A stretch of 64,000 nt of DNA from positions 13,352 through 77,351 of the forward strand of contig CAYOLV010000009.1 of the NCBI GenBank assembly GCA_964404895.1. Direction: 5' to 3'. The stretch's first letter is position 1, and each line of letters begins with the position of its first letter. The position numbers were made by a program, and so were the translations under genes. The stretch is from JBGSUZ01 sp964404895. GTDB taxonomy: Bacteria > Bacillota > Clostridia > Peptostreptococcales > Acidaminobacteraceae. This document shows positions 31,842 to 40,502 of this stretch, one piece after another. Under the pieces are notes generated by a model. That model did no database searches. It worked only from the letters and a program-made list of their open reading frames with translations, and had not been told where the DNA came from.

Positions 31842-32948
31842 ATGAATCAAGAAAGACTTATTGAACGTTTTATGGCTTACGTGCAAATTGACAGCGAGAC
31901 CCTTAACGAAGGTGCATTTGACGATTATTTAGTCAATGAACTGGAAAAACTGGGATTTGAGGTCACTAAGGACGATGCAGGCAGCAAAATTGGATCTAAT
32001 GGTTACAATATCTACGCTCACAAATCTGGAACGATTGAAGCGGAATCTATTGCCTTCAGCTGTCACACCGACACAGTAAAACCGGGAATTGGCATTAAAC
32101 CTATTTTGGAAAATGGTGTAATTCGAAGCAGTGGGGACACTATTTTAGCAAGTGATGATAAAGCGGGAATTGCGGCGATAATGGAAACGATGGCGGAACT
32201 CTACGAAACAGGTGAGGCTCATAGACCGATTGAAATCATTTTTACGATTGCTGAAGAAGGTGGTTTAAGAGGGGCAAAAAACTTAGACTACGATAGAATT
32301 CGATCTAAGAAAGCTATTATTTTAGACAGCAGTGGAAATGTGGGCAATATTGTTGTGAAAGCACCTGCCCAAGATAAAATATATGCAACTTTCAATGGCA
32401 AGCCAGCTCATGCGGGCATCGAACCAGAAAAAGGGATTAGCGCTATCCAAGTAGCTGCTGCGGCTATTTCTAAAATGAAACTTTTAAGAATCGATGATGA
32501 AACCACGGCTAATATTGGGACGTTTTTGGCAGAATCAGCGACGAATATCGTTTGTGCATCTGCAAAAATAATTGCTGAAGCGAGAAGTTTGGATAATGCT
32601 AAGTTAAAGAAGCAGACAGAGCACATGGTCGACTGCATGAAAGCAGCGGCAGCTGAATTTGGGACGACGGTAGACGTAACAGTTGAAACGATGTACAGCG
32701 CATTTCATATTCCTGCAGATGATGCCTTCCTTCTAGAAGTCAGCCAAATTTTAAAAGAGATGGACTTTAATATTCATTTGGCTTCAACTGGTGGCGGCAG
32801 CGATGCTAATATCTTCAATCAAAGGGGCATTAAGGCGATTAATCTGGGTACGGGCATGACGGGTGCTCACACTCTTGAGGAGCATATTAGCGTGAAAGAT
32901 CTGAGTGATTTGTGTAGAGCTGTAAAAGGAATTGCTTGTCACAAATAA
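31842..32948 (+). CDS. M20 family metallopeptidase (PepT-like)
   Basis: A 368-residue M20 peptidase. Metal/active-site regions: FSCHTDTVKPG (His/Asp), ASDDKAGIAAIMETM (bridging Asp), IFTIAEEGGLRGAKNLD (catalytic Glu-Glu), and a C-terminal STGGGSDANIFNQRGIKAINLGTGMTGAHTLEEHI (His). It is of the tripeptidase/PepT-like group (YqjE type). ATG 31842 behind AAGGGAGGC is chosen; the longer frame overlapping tag lacks a site. Probably a cytosolic peptide-degrading enzyme. Confidence 0.93.
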   Translation: MNQERLIERFMAYVQIDSETLNEGAFDDYLVNELEKLGFEVTKDDAGSKIGSNGYNIYAHKSGTIEAESIAFSCHTDTVKPGIGIKPILENGVIRSSGDTILASDDKAGIAAIMETMAELYETGEAHRPIEIIFTIAEEGGLRGAKNLDYDRIRSKKAIILDSSGNVGNIVVKAPAQDKIYATFNGKPAHAGIEPEKGISAIQVAAAAISKMKLLRIDDETTANIGTFLAESATNIVCASAKIIAEARSLDNAKLKKQTEHMVDCMKAAAAEFGTTVDVTVETMYSAFHIPADDAFLLEVSQILKEMDFNIHLASTGGGSDANIFNQRGIKAINLGTGMTGAHTLEEHISVKDLSDLCRAVKGIACHK

Positions 32949-32960
32949 GGATATAAATAA

Positions 32961-32984
32961 AAAGAGGACCTTGAGGTCCTCTTT
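32961..32984. terminator. Bidirectional terminator, M20 peptidase / RelA-like gene
   Basis: AAAGAGGACC (32961-32970), loop TTGA, GGTCCTCTTT (32975-32984). It serves the converging genes on either side. Confidence 0.9.
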
Positions 32985-32989
32985 CTATT

Positions 32990-34306
32990 TTATATGCCTT
33001 TTAGCTCTTCAAGAACCTCTTTGCGTTCCTCCTCAGTGAGGAGTGAGAGGGTATTTTCAATTAATGAGCTTAAAACATGTTGCATAGAGTTGATTTTATC
33101 GATGGGTGGTATGATCATTTGTTGATAGACTAATTGATCTCTAAATGCTTTGACCATATTGAGAGATTCTTTTAGAGTAGGATCGCTTAAATGACTTGCA
33201 ATGAGATCATAGTCCAGCTTGAATTTATCCACAGAAGCCTTTGGCAAATGTCCATCTGCATATTTTCTAAGAATTGTCTGATGGTCAAACCATGATTCTA
33301 AAAAAGTGACAAGTTCATGTTTTGTTTCAGGCTCTTCAAGCTCATCGGCATAAGGATTTTTTTTGCTGCCATCAATTTTTGCAGTGATGAGGTGTCCGTA
33401 ATACTCAGGGTGCTCCAGTAAAATTTCATCTAATATATGTTCGACAATGGTTTCTTTTTGGTAATCATATGAGAGAACCTCAATATAAGGTTCTAGTTTT
33501 TCAGCGGAGTTCAAGTTCGCCAAACTTAAGAACTTATGGAGTTGATCTACACGCCCCATGACCACTTCGTCAATGTTGATGCACTTTTGACAGATACGAT
33601 CAAATAGGAAGGACGCAAGCTCATAATGATTTTCAAAAGCGACTGACATCCGTTTGACACGGTCTTGAACTGCTTTTTGCAGACGTTTTAGCGCGATTTC
33701 TCCAGAGAGAACCAGTCCATTGAGTTCATCTAATATTTCATATTCATCGGTTGAAAGGGCACCACTTAAGGGCTTATAGACCAAGTCGTGCTCCACTTCT
33801 GCCCAGGCGTGCATGAGGACAGAGGCCACTTGAATTTCGATAAGAGCGTTTGAATATTTTATGTCGTGTTCACTACAGTTCTTTGGACTTAACATAACAC
33901 GATAATGTGCTGCGTGATACCCTGAAAACCGTCGTTGGTAACCAGTCTCTGTTAGAGGATTATAATTGGCTAGTGGAAATGTCTTGATTTGTTTGACCTG
34001 GAAATGACTTTTTATAAAACGGTCAATGGCTTCAAGGTCACCTGGGAAATAGAGGGCAATCCTAACGCCTGCAAGATCTACAATATCTTCATAAATAGCT
34101 TCAACGGTATTATAGTGGTGCCTATTCTGACGTTTATTAAGTTTTTCAGAAAGTCGATCAGGGCGTTTTACTCTATAGGTAACAATGGCGCGGAGCCCGG
34201 AACGTTCTAAAAAGTTTTGACAACTGTCGGAACAAATTTGGGCAGCTTTTTCATAATAATCAATTTCTTTTAAATATTGATCTAAAAATCGCTTCTTAAC
34301 ATTCAT
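32990..34306 (-). CDS. RelA/SpoT synthetase-domain protein with long C-terminal extension
   Basis: A 438-residue protein. Residues about 60-185 form a RelA/SpoT nucleotidyltransferase domain: YRVKRPDRLSEKLNKR, IYEDIVDLAGVRIALYFPGDLEAIDRFI, RRFSGYHAAHYRV and IEIQVASVLMHAWAEVEHDLVYK. It lacks the HD hydrolase, TGS and ACT domains of full Rel. It is twice the length of RelQ/RelP because of about 250 helical C-terminal residues of unknown fold. ATG 34306 follows TTGGAGGATAAA; an upstream ATG at 34330 has none. It may be a ppGpp synthetase or a toxSAS-type tRNA/nucleotide pyrophosphorylase. Confidence 0.88.
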   Translation of the reverse strand: MNVKKRFLDQYLKEIDYYEKAAQICSDSCQNFLERSGLRAIVTYRVKRPDRLSEKLNKRQNRHHYNTVEAIYEDIVDLAGVRIALYFPGDLEAIDRFIKSHFQVKQIKTFPLANYNPLTETGYQRRFSGYHAAHYRVMLSPKNCSEHDIKYSNALIEIQVASVLMHAWAEVEHDLVYKPLSGALSTDEYEILDELNGLVLSGEIALKRLQKAVQDRVKRMSVAFENHYELASFLFDRICQKCINIDEVVMGRVDQLHKFLSLANLNSAEKLEPYIEVLSYDYQKETIVEHILDEILLEHPEYYGHLITAKIDGSKKNPYADELEEPETKHELVTFLESWFDHQTILRKYADGHLPKASVDKFKLDYDLIASHLSDPTLKESLNMVKAFRDQLVYQQMIIPPIDKINSMQHVLSSLIENTLSLLTEEERKEVLEELKGI

Positions 34307-34423
34307 TTTATCCTCCAAAAGTGCATTCATAATGATATCATATGAATTGTAGAAGTGAAGGTCAAATTAAGTTTTGCTTAACGACAGAGAAAATAGAGTT
34401 TTAGTAAGAGTGGAGGACGTCAA

Positions 34424-34903
34424 ATGGTTTTTAACGAGTGTAGTATTCAATTGGTAAAACTTTTTAATCAAAATGGGATTCAGTGGGCATTTGGCGGCTC
34501 ATCGCTATTGTATTACTTAGGCATACCTGTAGAGCCTAGGGACTTAGATGTGGTTGTTGCTAAAAAGGACATTGACAAAGCACAGCAACTTTTGATAGAT
34601 TCAGGTGCTGATTTTATAGAAGAAAAAATCTCTCATGACGATTTTCTAACAGAAAAGTTTTATACTTTTTTATGGAAGGGCATGGAAGTAGATTTAATGG
34701 CGGTACCAGGCATAAAAAAGGATGATTTTACTTTTGTAATTCAATTTGATCAAAAAGGCGTTTGGGAATGGGTGGAAGTAATGGATGAAAAAATACCTTT
34801 ATGCGATCCTGAAGATTGGTTAACGTATTATTCAATGATGACCAATAGAGAAGTAAGGGTTTCGCAACTTGAAGGTTATTTGAAAAAAAATAAGGGCTGC
34901 TAA
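34424..34903 (+). CDS. Nucleotidyltransferase-fold protein
   Basis: A 159-residue protein with a minimal nucleotidyltransferase pattern: FGGSSLLYYLG (GS motif), PRDLDVVVAKKD (metal-binding DxD) and a third acidic position at MEVDLMAV. It resembles the antitoxin/AbiE-like or DUF6036-type group of predicted nucleotidyltransferases. Its target is unknown. ATG 34424 follows GTGGAGGAC. It stands alone between RelA-like and csp genes. Confidence 0.7.
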   Translation: MVFNECSIQLVKLFNQNGIQWAFGGSSLLYYLGIPVEPRDLDVVVAKKDIDKAQQLLIDSGADFIEEKISHDDFLTEKFYTFLWKGMEVDLMAVPGIKKDDFTFVIQFDQKGVWEWVEVMDEKIPLCDPEDWLTYYSMMTNREVRVSQLEGYLKKNKGC

Positions 34904-34910
34904 GCAGCCC
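34894..34910 (-). terminator. Terminator of the cold shock gene
   Basis: GGGCTGC, TAA, GCAGCCC. On the minus strand it is followed by TTATTTTTTTT, so it terminates csp; it overlaps the last codons of the converging nucleotidyltransferase gene. Confidence 0.8.
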
Positions 34911-34950
34911 CTGATCTCATGTAAATTAACTGAGATTTTGATGCGTTGGA

Positions 34951-35151
34951 TTATAATTTCGTTACATTTGAAGCTTGAGGGCCCTTTTGACCATCAGTGA
35001 TATTAAATTCTACTGATTGACCTTCTTCAAGTGTTTTGAAACCATCAGTTTCAATTGCACTGTAATGAACAAAGACATCGTTGCCGCCTTCAACAGTAAT
35101 GAAGCCAAAACCTTTTTCAGCATTAAACCATTTTACAGTTCCTTTTGTCAT
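34951..35151 (-). CDS. csp: Cold shock protein (CspA family)
   Basis: A 66-residue cold shock domain: RNP1 KGFGFI and RNP2 VFVHY are intact, as is the KWFNAEKGFGFI start. It binds single-stranded RNA/DNA as an RNA chaperone. The start at 35151 is set by GGAGGATGTAAA; upstream codons in the same frame would be in the leader. A leader of over 100 bases lies upstream, as is usual for csp mRNAs. Confidence 0.97.
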   Translation of the reverse strand: MTKGTVKWFNAEKGFGFITVEGGNDVFVHYSAIETDGFKTLEEGQSVEFNITDGQKGPQASNVTKL

Positions 35152-35338
35152 TTTACATCCTCCAAACAGAATATGATTACTAATAAATTTTAGCAATATT
35201 CTGGAATGCTGTCAAGATAAGGAAGCTATTTTTATAAACAATTCACAGTATTCTGTCTATTAAGATTTAACTAAACTACAAATTTTTAATGCCGATACAT
35301 ATTATGTATTCTGTTTAAAATTCAGTAAGAGGTAAATT

Positions 35339-35845
35339 ATGAAGATCATAGCTAATCGATTAGAAATAAGACCTTTGTCTAGTAACCAGCTAAAACAGTA
35401 CATTCAAGAACCTAAAAATCTAACTATGGCACTAGATTTAACCCTTGAGTTGGAACCCTTAAGTGAACATATGAAAAAGGTGTACCATCTGAAGGCAAAA
35501 CGCATTGAAGAAACACCTTCTTCCTTGCTATACAATACATACTTCCTTATAATATTAAGGAAAGAAAGAATTGCAGTTGGGACTATAGGGTTAAAGGGCA
35601 TACCTGACGAAGAGGGACTAGTTGAAGTGGGATATTCAATTGCGGAGACTTATAGAAATCAAGGTTATATGAGCGAAGCGTTAAAATATTTCACACGTTG
35701 GCTGATGCAAATCAAAGAAGTAAGCGGCGTGAATGCGTGTACTAGCAAAGTAAACATTGCCTCACATAAAGTTTTGCAAAATTGTGGTTATGAACGGATT
35801 TATAACAATTGCGATATGATAATTTGGAGATATACGAGCATTTAA
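35339..35845 (+). CDS. GNAT family acetyltransferase (RimJ/RimL-like)
   Basis: A 168-residue N-acetyltransferase. Family marks: N-terminal NRLEIRPLSSNQLKQYI, VGYSIAETYRNQGYMSEALKYFTRWL (acetyl-CoA loop RNQGYM), ACTSKVNIASHKVLQNCGYERI. The substrate cannot be told. ATG 35339 follows AAGAGGTAAA. Stands alone upstream of an HD-GYP gene. Confidence 0.9.
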   Translation: MKIIANRLEIRPLSSNQLKQYIQEPKNLTMALDLTLELEPLSEHMKKVYHLKAKRIEETPSSLLYNTYFLIILRKERIAVGTIGLKGIPDEEGLVEVGYSIAETYRNQGYMSEALKYFTRWLMQIKEVSGVNACTSKVNIASHKVLQNCGYERIYNNCDMIIWRYTSI

Positions 35846-35876
35846 GATTGAATACACTTGAAGGTTGAGGATAAAT

Positions 35877-36935
35877 ATGAAAAAAGTTTTTATAGATCAA
35901 TTAGAAGTGGGAATGGTTCTTGGGCAAGATGTCTTTAACGAAAATGGACAGTTAATTATTGCAGAAGGAACGATGTTGAAAACTCAGCATATTGACTATG
36001 TTAAAAATCTCAACATGATTTATGTCATTATTCAACTACCAGAAGCGCAATTGGTACGCTATCAAGAGCAGCAAAGAAAAGATGTTGTACTTCAAGAAAA
36101 ATACCATCAATCGGTTTCAGATTTTAAGCAAATCTATAAATCTATCAAGTTAGGTTCGAAGCTGATTAAAGAAGACGTCAATCATGTTATTATGCCCTTG
36201 CTTGAAGAGATTGACAGGGGTGCTAATCTTGTTGAGAAAATATGGCAGATTCAGCAAAATGATGAATATACTTTTGAACATTCTATTCAAGTCTCCATTT
36301 TTTCTGCTTTAATGGGCAAGTGGCTTAAACTCAGTAAGCGCGATATTAAGGAATTGGCGATTTCAGGTTTATTGCATGACTTAGGGAAATGTAATATTCC
36401 AGACGCTATTTTGAATAAGCCCTCGGATCTGAACACAGATGAATATAATACAATGATGAATCATCCTATTTTGGGTTATATGATTTTGATTGGTTCTAGA
36501 GATGCATATTCAGATAAAATTATGCAAGGCGTTTTACAGCATCATGAGCGTTGCGATGGTTCTGGGTATCCTGCGGCGCTAGTTAGTTCTCAAATACACC
36601 CTTTTGCTAGATTGGTGGCGATTGCAGATATGTACAGCGCCATGACTTCTAATCGAGTTTATAGAGAAAGGATGTGTCCTTTTGTAGTCGCAGAGCTTAT
36701 GTATGAAAAAAGTCAAGGTGAGTTAGATACCTTCTATTGTAATATGTTTATATATAGAGTCACCCAATACTTCATTGGCAATACGGTGAGATTGTCTGAC
36801 GGTTCGTATGGCAAGATTATTATGTGTGAGAAATCTCATCCACATAGACCTTTAATCAAAGTGGGAGATACCTTTATTGATTTAATTAAGCGTCCTGATT
36901 TGAAAATAGAAGAGTTAATGGATTTGACCAATTAA
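35877..36935 (+). CDS. HD-GYP domain protein (c-di-GMP phosphodiesterase)
   Basis: A 352-residue protein. Residues about 1-120 are a divergent N-terminal domain often found before HD-GYP (VGMVLGQDVFNENGQLIIAEG). The HD-GYP domain follows: FEHSIQVSIFSALMGKW, LLHDLGKCNIPDAIL (HD), MMNHPILGYMIL, HHERCDGSGYP (GYP motif intact). It should degrade c-di-GMP to GMP in the cytosol. ATG 35877 follows TGAGGATAAAT. The usual key residues are all present. Confidence 0.95.
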   Translation: MKKVFIDQLEVGMVLGQDVFNENGQLIIAEGTMLKTQHIDYVKNLNMIYVIIQLPEAQLVRYQEQQRKDVVLQEKYHQSVSDFKQIYKSIKLGSKLIKEDVNHVIMPLLEEIDRGANLVEKIWQIQQNDEYTFEHSIQVSIFSALMGKWLKLSKRDIKELAISGLLHDLGKCNIPDAILNKPSDLNTDEYNTMMNHPILGYMILIGSRDAYSDKIMQGVLQHHERCDGSGYPAALVSSQIHPFARLVAIADMYSAMTSNRVYRERMCPFVVAELMYEKSQGELDTFYCNMFIYRVTQYFIGNTVRLSDGSYGKIIMCEKSHPHRPLIKVGDTFIDLIKRPDLKIEELMDLTN

Positions 36936-36980
36936 TAAGGCATTAGTTTTTTAACAGTATTGACAAGGAGGGGGTTGCAT

Positions 36981-37364
36981 ATGAAATGTCACAGTTGCAG
37001 CAAAGGTTGTGAACTGACAATTTCAATGGAAAACCACGGTAGCATTCTTGTGGAAGGGGCACTTTGTCATCGCGGAGAACGCTATGCCTTAGAAATTCTA
37101 AAGGAGAATAGTTCTGCAGAAGATTTGGCGGTATATAAAGGTCATTTAGCAATCAAGCAGGGCTACAGAAGTCATCTGTTAGTCACTTCAGATAGACCAA
37201 TAAGTAAAGCTTATTTTCCGTTGATAGATCAAGCTTTTGAGAAAATTGAACTGACTGCACCTATTATTAAAGGTCAATTGGTCTATGAAGATCCAGTATA
37301 TTTGGAAATAAGAGTTCTTGCTAGCATGGGAATGAAAGCTCGTAAGGACAGAAAAGCTGAATGA
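36981..37364 (+). CDS. DUF1667-like Cys-rich protein
   Basis: A 127-residue protein with a Cys-containing N-terminal part: MKCHSCSKGCELTI and EGALCHRGERYA, consistent with the DUF1667 family (a small metal or FeS site). In other genomes DUF1667 genes accompany anaerobic glycerol-3-phosphate dehydrogenase-like oxidoreductases; none is adjacent here. ATG 36981 follows AAGGAGGGGG. Confidence 0.75.
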   Translation: MKCHSCSKGCELTISMENHGSILVEGALCHRGERYALEILKENSSAEDLAVYKGHLAIKQGYRSHLLVTSDRPISKAYFPLIDQAFEKIELTAPIIKGQLVYEDPVYLEIRVLASMGMKARKDRKAE

Positions 37365-37515
37365 AGATGGATAAAAACGACATTAACTAATTTTACAAAT
37401 ACTAAAATTTTTATAGATGCTAATTTGTACGAGAATAAATAATTACAACTTATCGGATAACACTTTTTTTATTCAATAGATTATTCTATAATGGTAGTGA
37501 AGGAAGGTGAAAGGT

Positions 37516-38046
37516 ATGCATGATATGGTAATCTTAGTAAATGAGACAGACAAAGTGATTGGTTACATGAAAAAAATGGAAGCACATCATATGGGCCTTT
37601 TGCATCGTGCCTTTTCTGTCCTTATATTTGATAATGAGAAAAGACTCTTACTTCATCAACGGGCTAAATCAAAGTATCATTCAGGCGGCTTGTGGACGAA
37701 TACTTGTTGCAGTCATCAACATGCTGACGAAGATACTTTAACGGCTGCCCACCGCAGGTTGTTGGAAGAAATGGGTTTTGATTGTGACTTAGAGGAGAGA
37801 TTCTCGTTTTTATACAAGGCAGAAATGGAGACTGGATTAGTTGAACATGAGTATGATCATGTATTGGTAGGCCGATACGATGGTACTGTGGACTTAAATC
37901 CTCATGAAGTAGAAGCTTATGAGTGGCTTTCTTGGTCAGAAATTGGCGAAAGACTTGATAATGATCCTGACACATTTACCTCTTGGTTTAAGCACATTTA
38001 TGCCAAAATTGATTTAATGGGTGTGGACGCCTTCATCAAAGGCTAA
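37516..38046 (+). CDS. idi: Isopentenyl-diphosphate delta-isomerase type I
   Basis: A 176-residue Nudix-fold isomerase interconverting IPP and DMAPP. Key regions: HRAFSVLIFDNEKRLLLHQRAKSKYHSGGLWTNTCCSH (catalytic Cys and metal His), LTAAHRRLLEEMGFDCDL (Nudix-type helix), EHEYDHVLVGRYDG with the second catalytic site (Glu). ATG 37516 follows AAGGAAGGTG. A type I enzyme is less common in Clostridia than the flavin type II form. Confidence 0.95.
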   Translation: MHDMVILVNETDKVIGYMKKMEAHHMGLLHRAFSVLIFDNEKRLLLHQRAKSKYHSGGLWTNTCCSHQHADEDTLTAAHRRLLEEMGFDCDLEERFSFLYKAEMETGLVEHEYDHVLVGRYDGTVDLNPHEVEAYEWLSWSEIGERLDNDPDTFTSWFKHIYAKIDLMGVDAFIKG

Positions 38047-38077
38047 ACCCAAGTATTTTGAATATTCTAACCTATGA

Positions 38078-38107
38078 AAAAAGATCGATTTTATCGGTCT
38101 TTTTTTT
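38078..38107 (+). terminator. Terminator after idi
   Basis: AAGATCGA (G-T tolerant) with TCGGTCTT around TTTTA, followed by seven further T. Confidence 0.85.
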
Positions 38108-38220
38108 GTACCATCAAACAATCTTATAAAAATAATTTATCTATATAAAAATCCTATCATTTATTTTGAAATATGATAAAATTAATTCAACTGGTAAAAA
38201 AATAATAATGAGGTGATCCT

Positions 38221-38757
38221 ATGGCTTGTTGCTGTGATGGTAACAAAAAAAATCAAGAGCTCGAAGACGATCTTGAAAATGTTGACTTAAGTTTAATGAC
38301 AGATGTTATTGAACATTATGGTCAGACAAAAGGCAGTTTAATCACGATGCTCCAAAAAATCCAAGGTATTTACGGTTATTTACCAAAAAGTGCACTCAAT
38401 CATTTAAGTCAGGAAACAGGACTTAAAGAGGCTCAAATTTACGGAGTTGCTACATTTTACACTCAATTTAGATTTGCACCTGTGGGAAAATATTTGATTA
38501 TGCTTTGCCAAGGCACAGCTTGTCACGTTAATGGTGCGTCAATTATTGAAAAAACCATTTCGGAACATTTGAAAATTCAAGCAGGAGAAACTACGGCAGA
38601 TGGTCTCTTCACTTTGAATAATGTTGCCTGTTTAGGGTGCTGTTCTTTAGCGCCTGTAATGATGATCAATGGGGAAACGTATGCAAAACTAACAGCTGAG
38701 AAAACAGTGCAGATTTTGAATCAGTTGAAAGAAAATGCGGAGGAGGCTGTTCAATGA
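38221..38757 (+). CDS. HydC/NuoE-like [2Fe-2S] subunit
   Basis: A 178-residue thioredoxin-like [2Fe-2S] protein. Ligands: LCQGTACHVNGA (two Cys) and NVACLGCCSLAPVMMIN (two Cys). N-terminal helical half with LITMLQKIQGIYGYLPKSAL is standard for NuoE/HydC/HndA. An additional N-terminal Cys cluster (MACCCDGN) is notable. It transfers electrons next to the NuoF-like subunit. ATG 38221 follows TGAGGTGATCC. First gene of a three-gene operon; overlaps the second by 4 bases. Confidence 0.93.
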   Translation: MACCCDGNKKNQELEDDLENVDLSLMTDVIEHYGQTKGSLITMLQKIQGIYGYLPKSALNHLSQETGLKEAQIYGVATFYTQFRFAPVGKYLIMLCQGTACHVNGASIIEKTISEHLKIQAGETTADGLFTLNNVACLGCCSLAPVMMINGETYAKLTAEKTVQILNQLKENAEEAVQ

Positions 38758-40484
38758 AAATTGTAGTAGGAATGGGCAGCTGTGGCCTTGCTGCAGGTGC
38801 AGGGAAGGTCTTTGAAGCATTAAAAGCATATGAAGGTCAAGTCAAAAGCATTGAAATGACTGGTTGTATTGGTATGTGTCATTTAGAGCCAATCGTAGAT
38901 GTTTATACGGAAACAGGTCTTAAGCGATATGTAAAAGTAAATGCAGACCAAGTGAAAACATTAATGGAAAGTCCTGAATCTCTGACATCCTATTTGATTG
39001 GTCAGGAAGATTCGGATATTTTAGATAAGCAGCATCGGATTGTTCTTAAGAATTGTGGGCTGATCGATCCGGAGTCGATTGATGCTTATATTGCCATTGG
39101 TGGATATGAGTCCATTAAAAAATGTGTCTTAGAACTTAAGCAAGACGGTGTGATAGATATTATTAAGCAATCAGGCCTTAGAGGTCGTGGTGGTGCTGGT
39201 TTCCCAACTTGGTTCAAATGGGATGCTGCAAAGAAAGCTCATAGAATTCCTAAATATATGGTTTGTAATGCAGATGAAGGGGATCCAGGTGCTTTCATGG
39301 ACAGAAGTGTTCTTGAAGGAGACCCTCATGCCCTCATCGAAGGGATGATGATTGGTGCTTTTGCTATTGGCGCGACAGAAGGTGTCGTTTATGTTAGAGC
39401 AGAGTATCCACTGGCAATTGTTCGTCTAGAAAAAGCAATTGAAGATGCAAGAGCTAGAGGCTTCTTAGGGAAGAGCTGTTTTGGCATAAAAGGTTTTGAT
39501 TTTGATTTAAGAATCAAGGCCGGAGCTGGTGCCTTTGTCTGTGGCGAAGAAACCGCGTTGATTGCATCTCTTGAAGGTGAAAGAGGCATGCCGAGATTGA
39601 AGCCGCCTTTCCCAGCGGAAAAGGGTTATTGGGATCAACCAACGAATATCAACAACGTAGAAACTTTCGCCAATGTGCCTTGGATTATTCGAAATGGCGC
39701 AGAAGCCTTCGCAGCTTTCGGAACAGAAAGAAGCAAAGGGACAAAAGTATTCGCCTTGACAGGTAAAATCAAAAAAGGCGGCCTTGTTGAAATTCCCATG
39801 GGCATGAGTTTAAAGGAAGTTATTTTTGACATTGGCGGCGGTATGGTAGGTTCTGCGCCGTTTAAAGCTGTTCAACTTGGTGGACCTTCAGGCGGATGTA
39901 TTCCAATGGAACTCATCGATACACCAGTTGATTATGAATCGATTCAAAAAACTGGGGCTATTGTAGGTTCAGGCGGTATGGTTGTCATGGACGAATCCAC
40001 TTGTATGGTTAACATGGCAAAATTCTTCCTTGAATTCACTTGCAACGAAAGCTGCGGGAAGTGTACTTACTGTCGTGTAGGCACAAAGAGAATGCTTGAG
40101 ATCTTAGATCGCCTTACCATTGGTGAAGGCCGAGAAGGTGATTTGGAACTTTTAGAAGAACTGAGCAATAAAATCAGAGAAGGCTCACTGTGCGGCTTAG
40201 GGCAAACAGCGCCAAACCCTGTTTTGACCACACTAAAATATTTCAGACATGAATATGAAGATCATCTCTATCACAAAAAATGTACTGCAAAACAATGTGC
40301 GGCATTGATTCGCTACGACATTCTTGAAGATAAGTGTATTGGTTGTACAGCTTGCGCAAAGGCATGTCCAGTCAATGCAATTACGGGCTCAGTAAAAGCA
40401 GTTCACGTGATTGATCAAGAAAAATGTATTAAATGCGGCCAATGTTTAGCTAAATGTAAATTCAGCGCAATTTTAGTGGAATAA
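38754..40484 (+). CDS. HydB/NuoF-like NAD(H)- and FMN-binding subunit
   Basis: A 576-residue flavoprotein close to HydB of bifurcating hydrogenases. Residues about 1-80: thioredoxin-like region (CGLAAGAG, TGCIGMC). Then SGLRGRGGAGFPTWFKW (NADH site), CNADEGDPGAFMDR and AFVCGEETALIASLEGERGMPR (FMN), ESCGKCTYCRVGTK with SLCGLGQTAPNP ([4Fe-4S]). At the end there are two ferredoxin clusters (CIGCTACAKACP, CIKCGQCLAKC). This set of centres is that of the bifurcating flavin subunit. Operon with HydC-like and the large oxidoreductase. Confidence 0.95.
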   Translation: MKIVVGMGSCGLAAGAGKVFEALKAYEGQVKSIEMTGCIGMCHLEPIVDVYTETGLKRYVKVNADQVKTLMESPESLTSYLIGQEDSDILDKQHRIVLKNCGLIDPESIDAYIAIGGYESIKKCVLELKQDGVIDIIKQSGLRGRGGAGFPTWFKWDAAKKAHRIPKYMVCNADEGDPGAFMDRSVLEGDPHALIEGMMIGAFAIGATEGVVYVRAEYPLAIVRLEKAIEDARARGFLGKSCFGIKGFDFDLRIKAGAGAFVCGEETALIASLEGERGMPRLKPPFPAEKGYWDQPTNINNVETFANVPWIIRNGAEAFAAFGTERSKGTKVFALTGKIKKGGLVEIPMGMSLKEVIFDIGGGMVGSAPFKAVQLGGPSGGCIPMELIDTPVDYESIQKTGAIVGSGGMVVMDESTCMVNMAKFFLEFTCNESCGKCTYCRVGTKRMLEILDRLTIGEGREGDLELLEELSNKIREGSLCGLGQTAPNPVLTTLKYFRHEYEDHLYHKKCTAKQCAALIRYDILEDKCIGCTACAKACPVNAITGSVKAVHVIDQEKCIKCGQCLAKCKFSAILVE

Positions 40485-40502
40485 GGATAGGGGTGAGATG
40501 AA

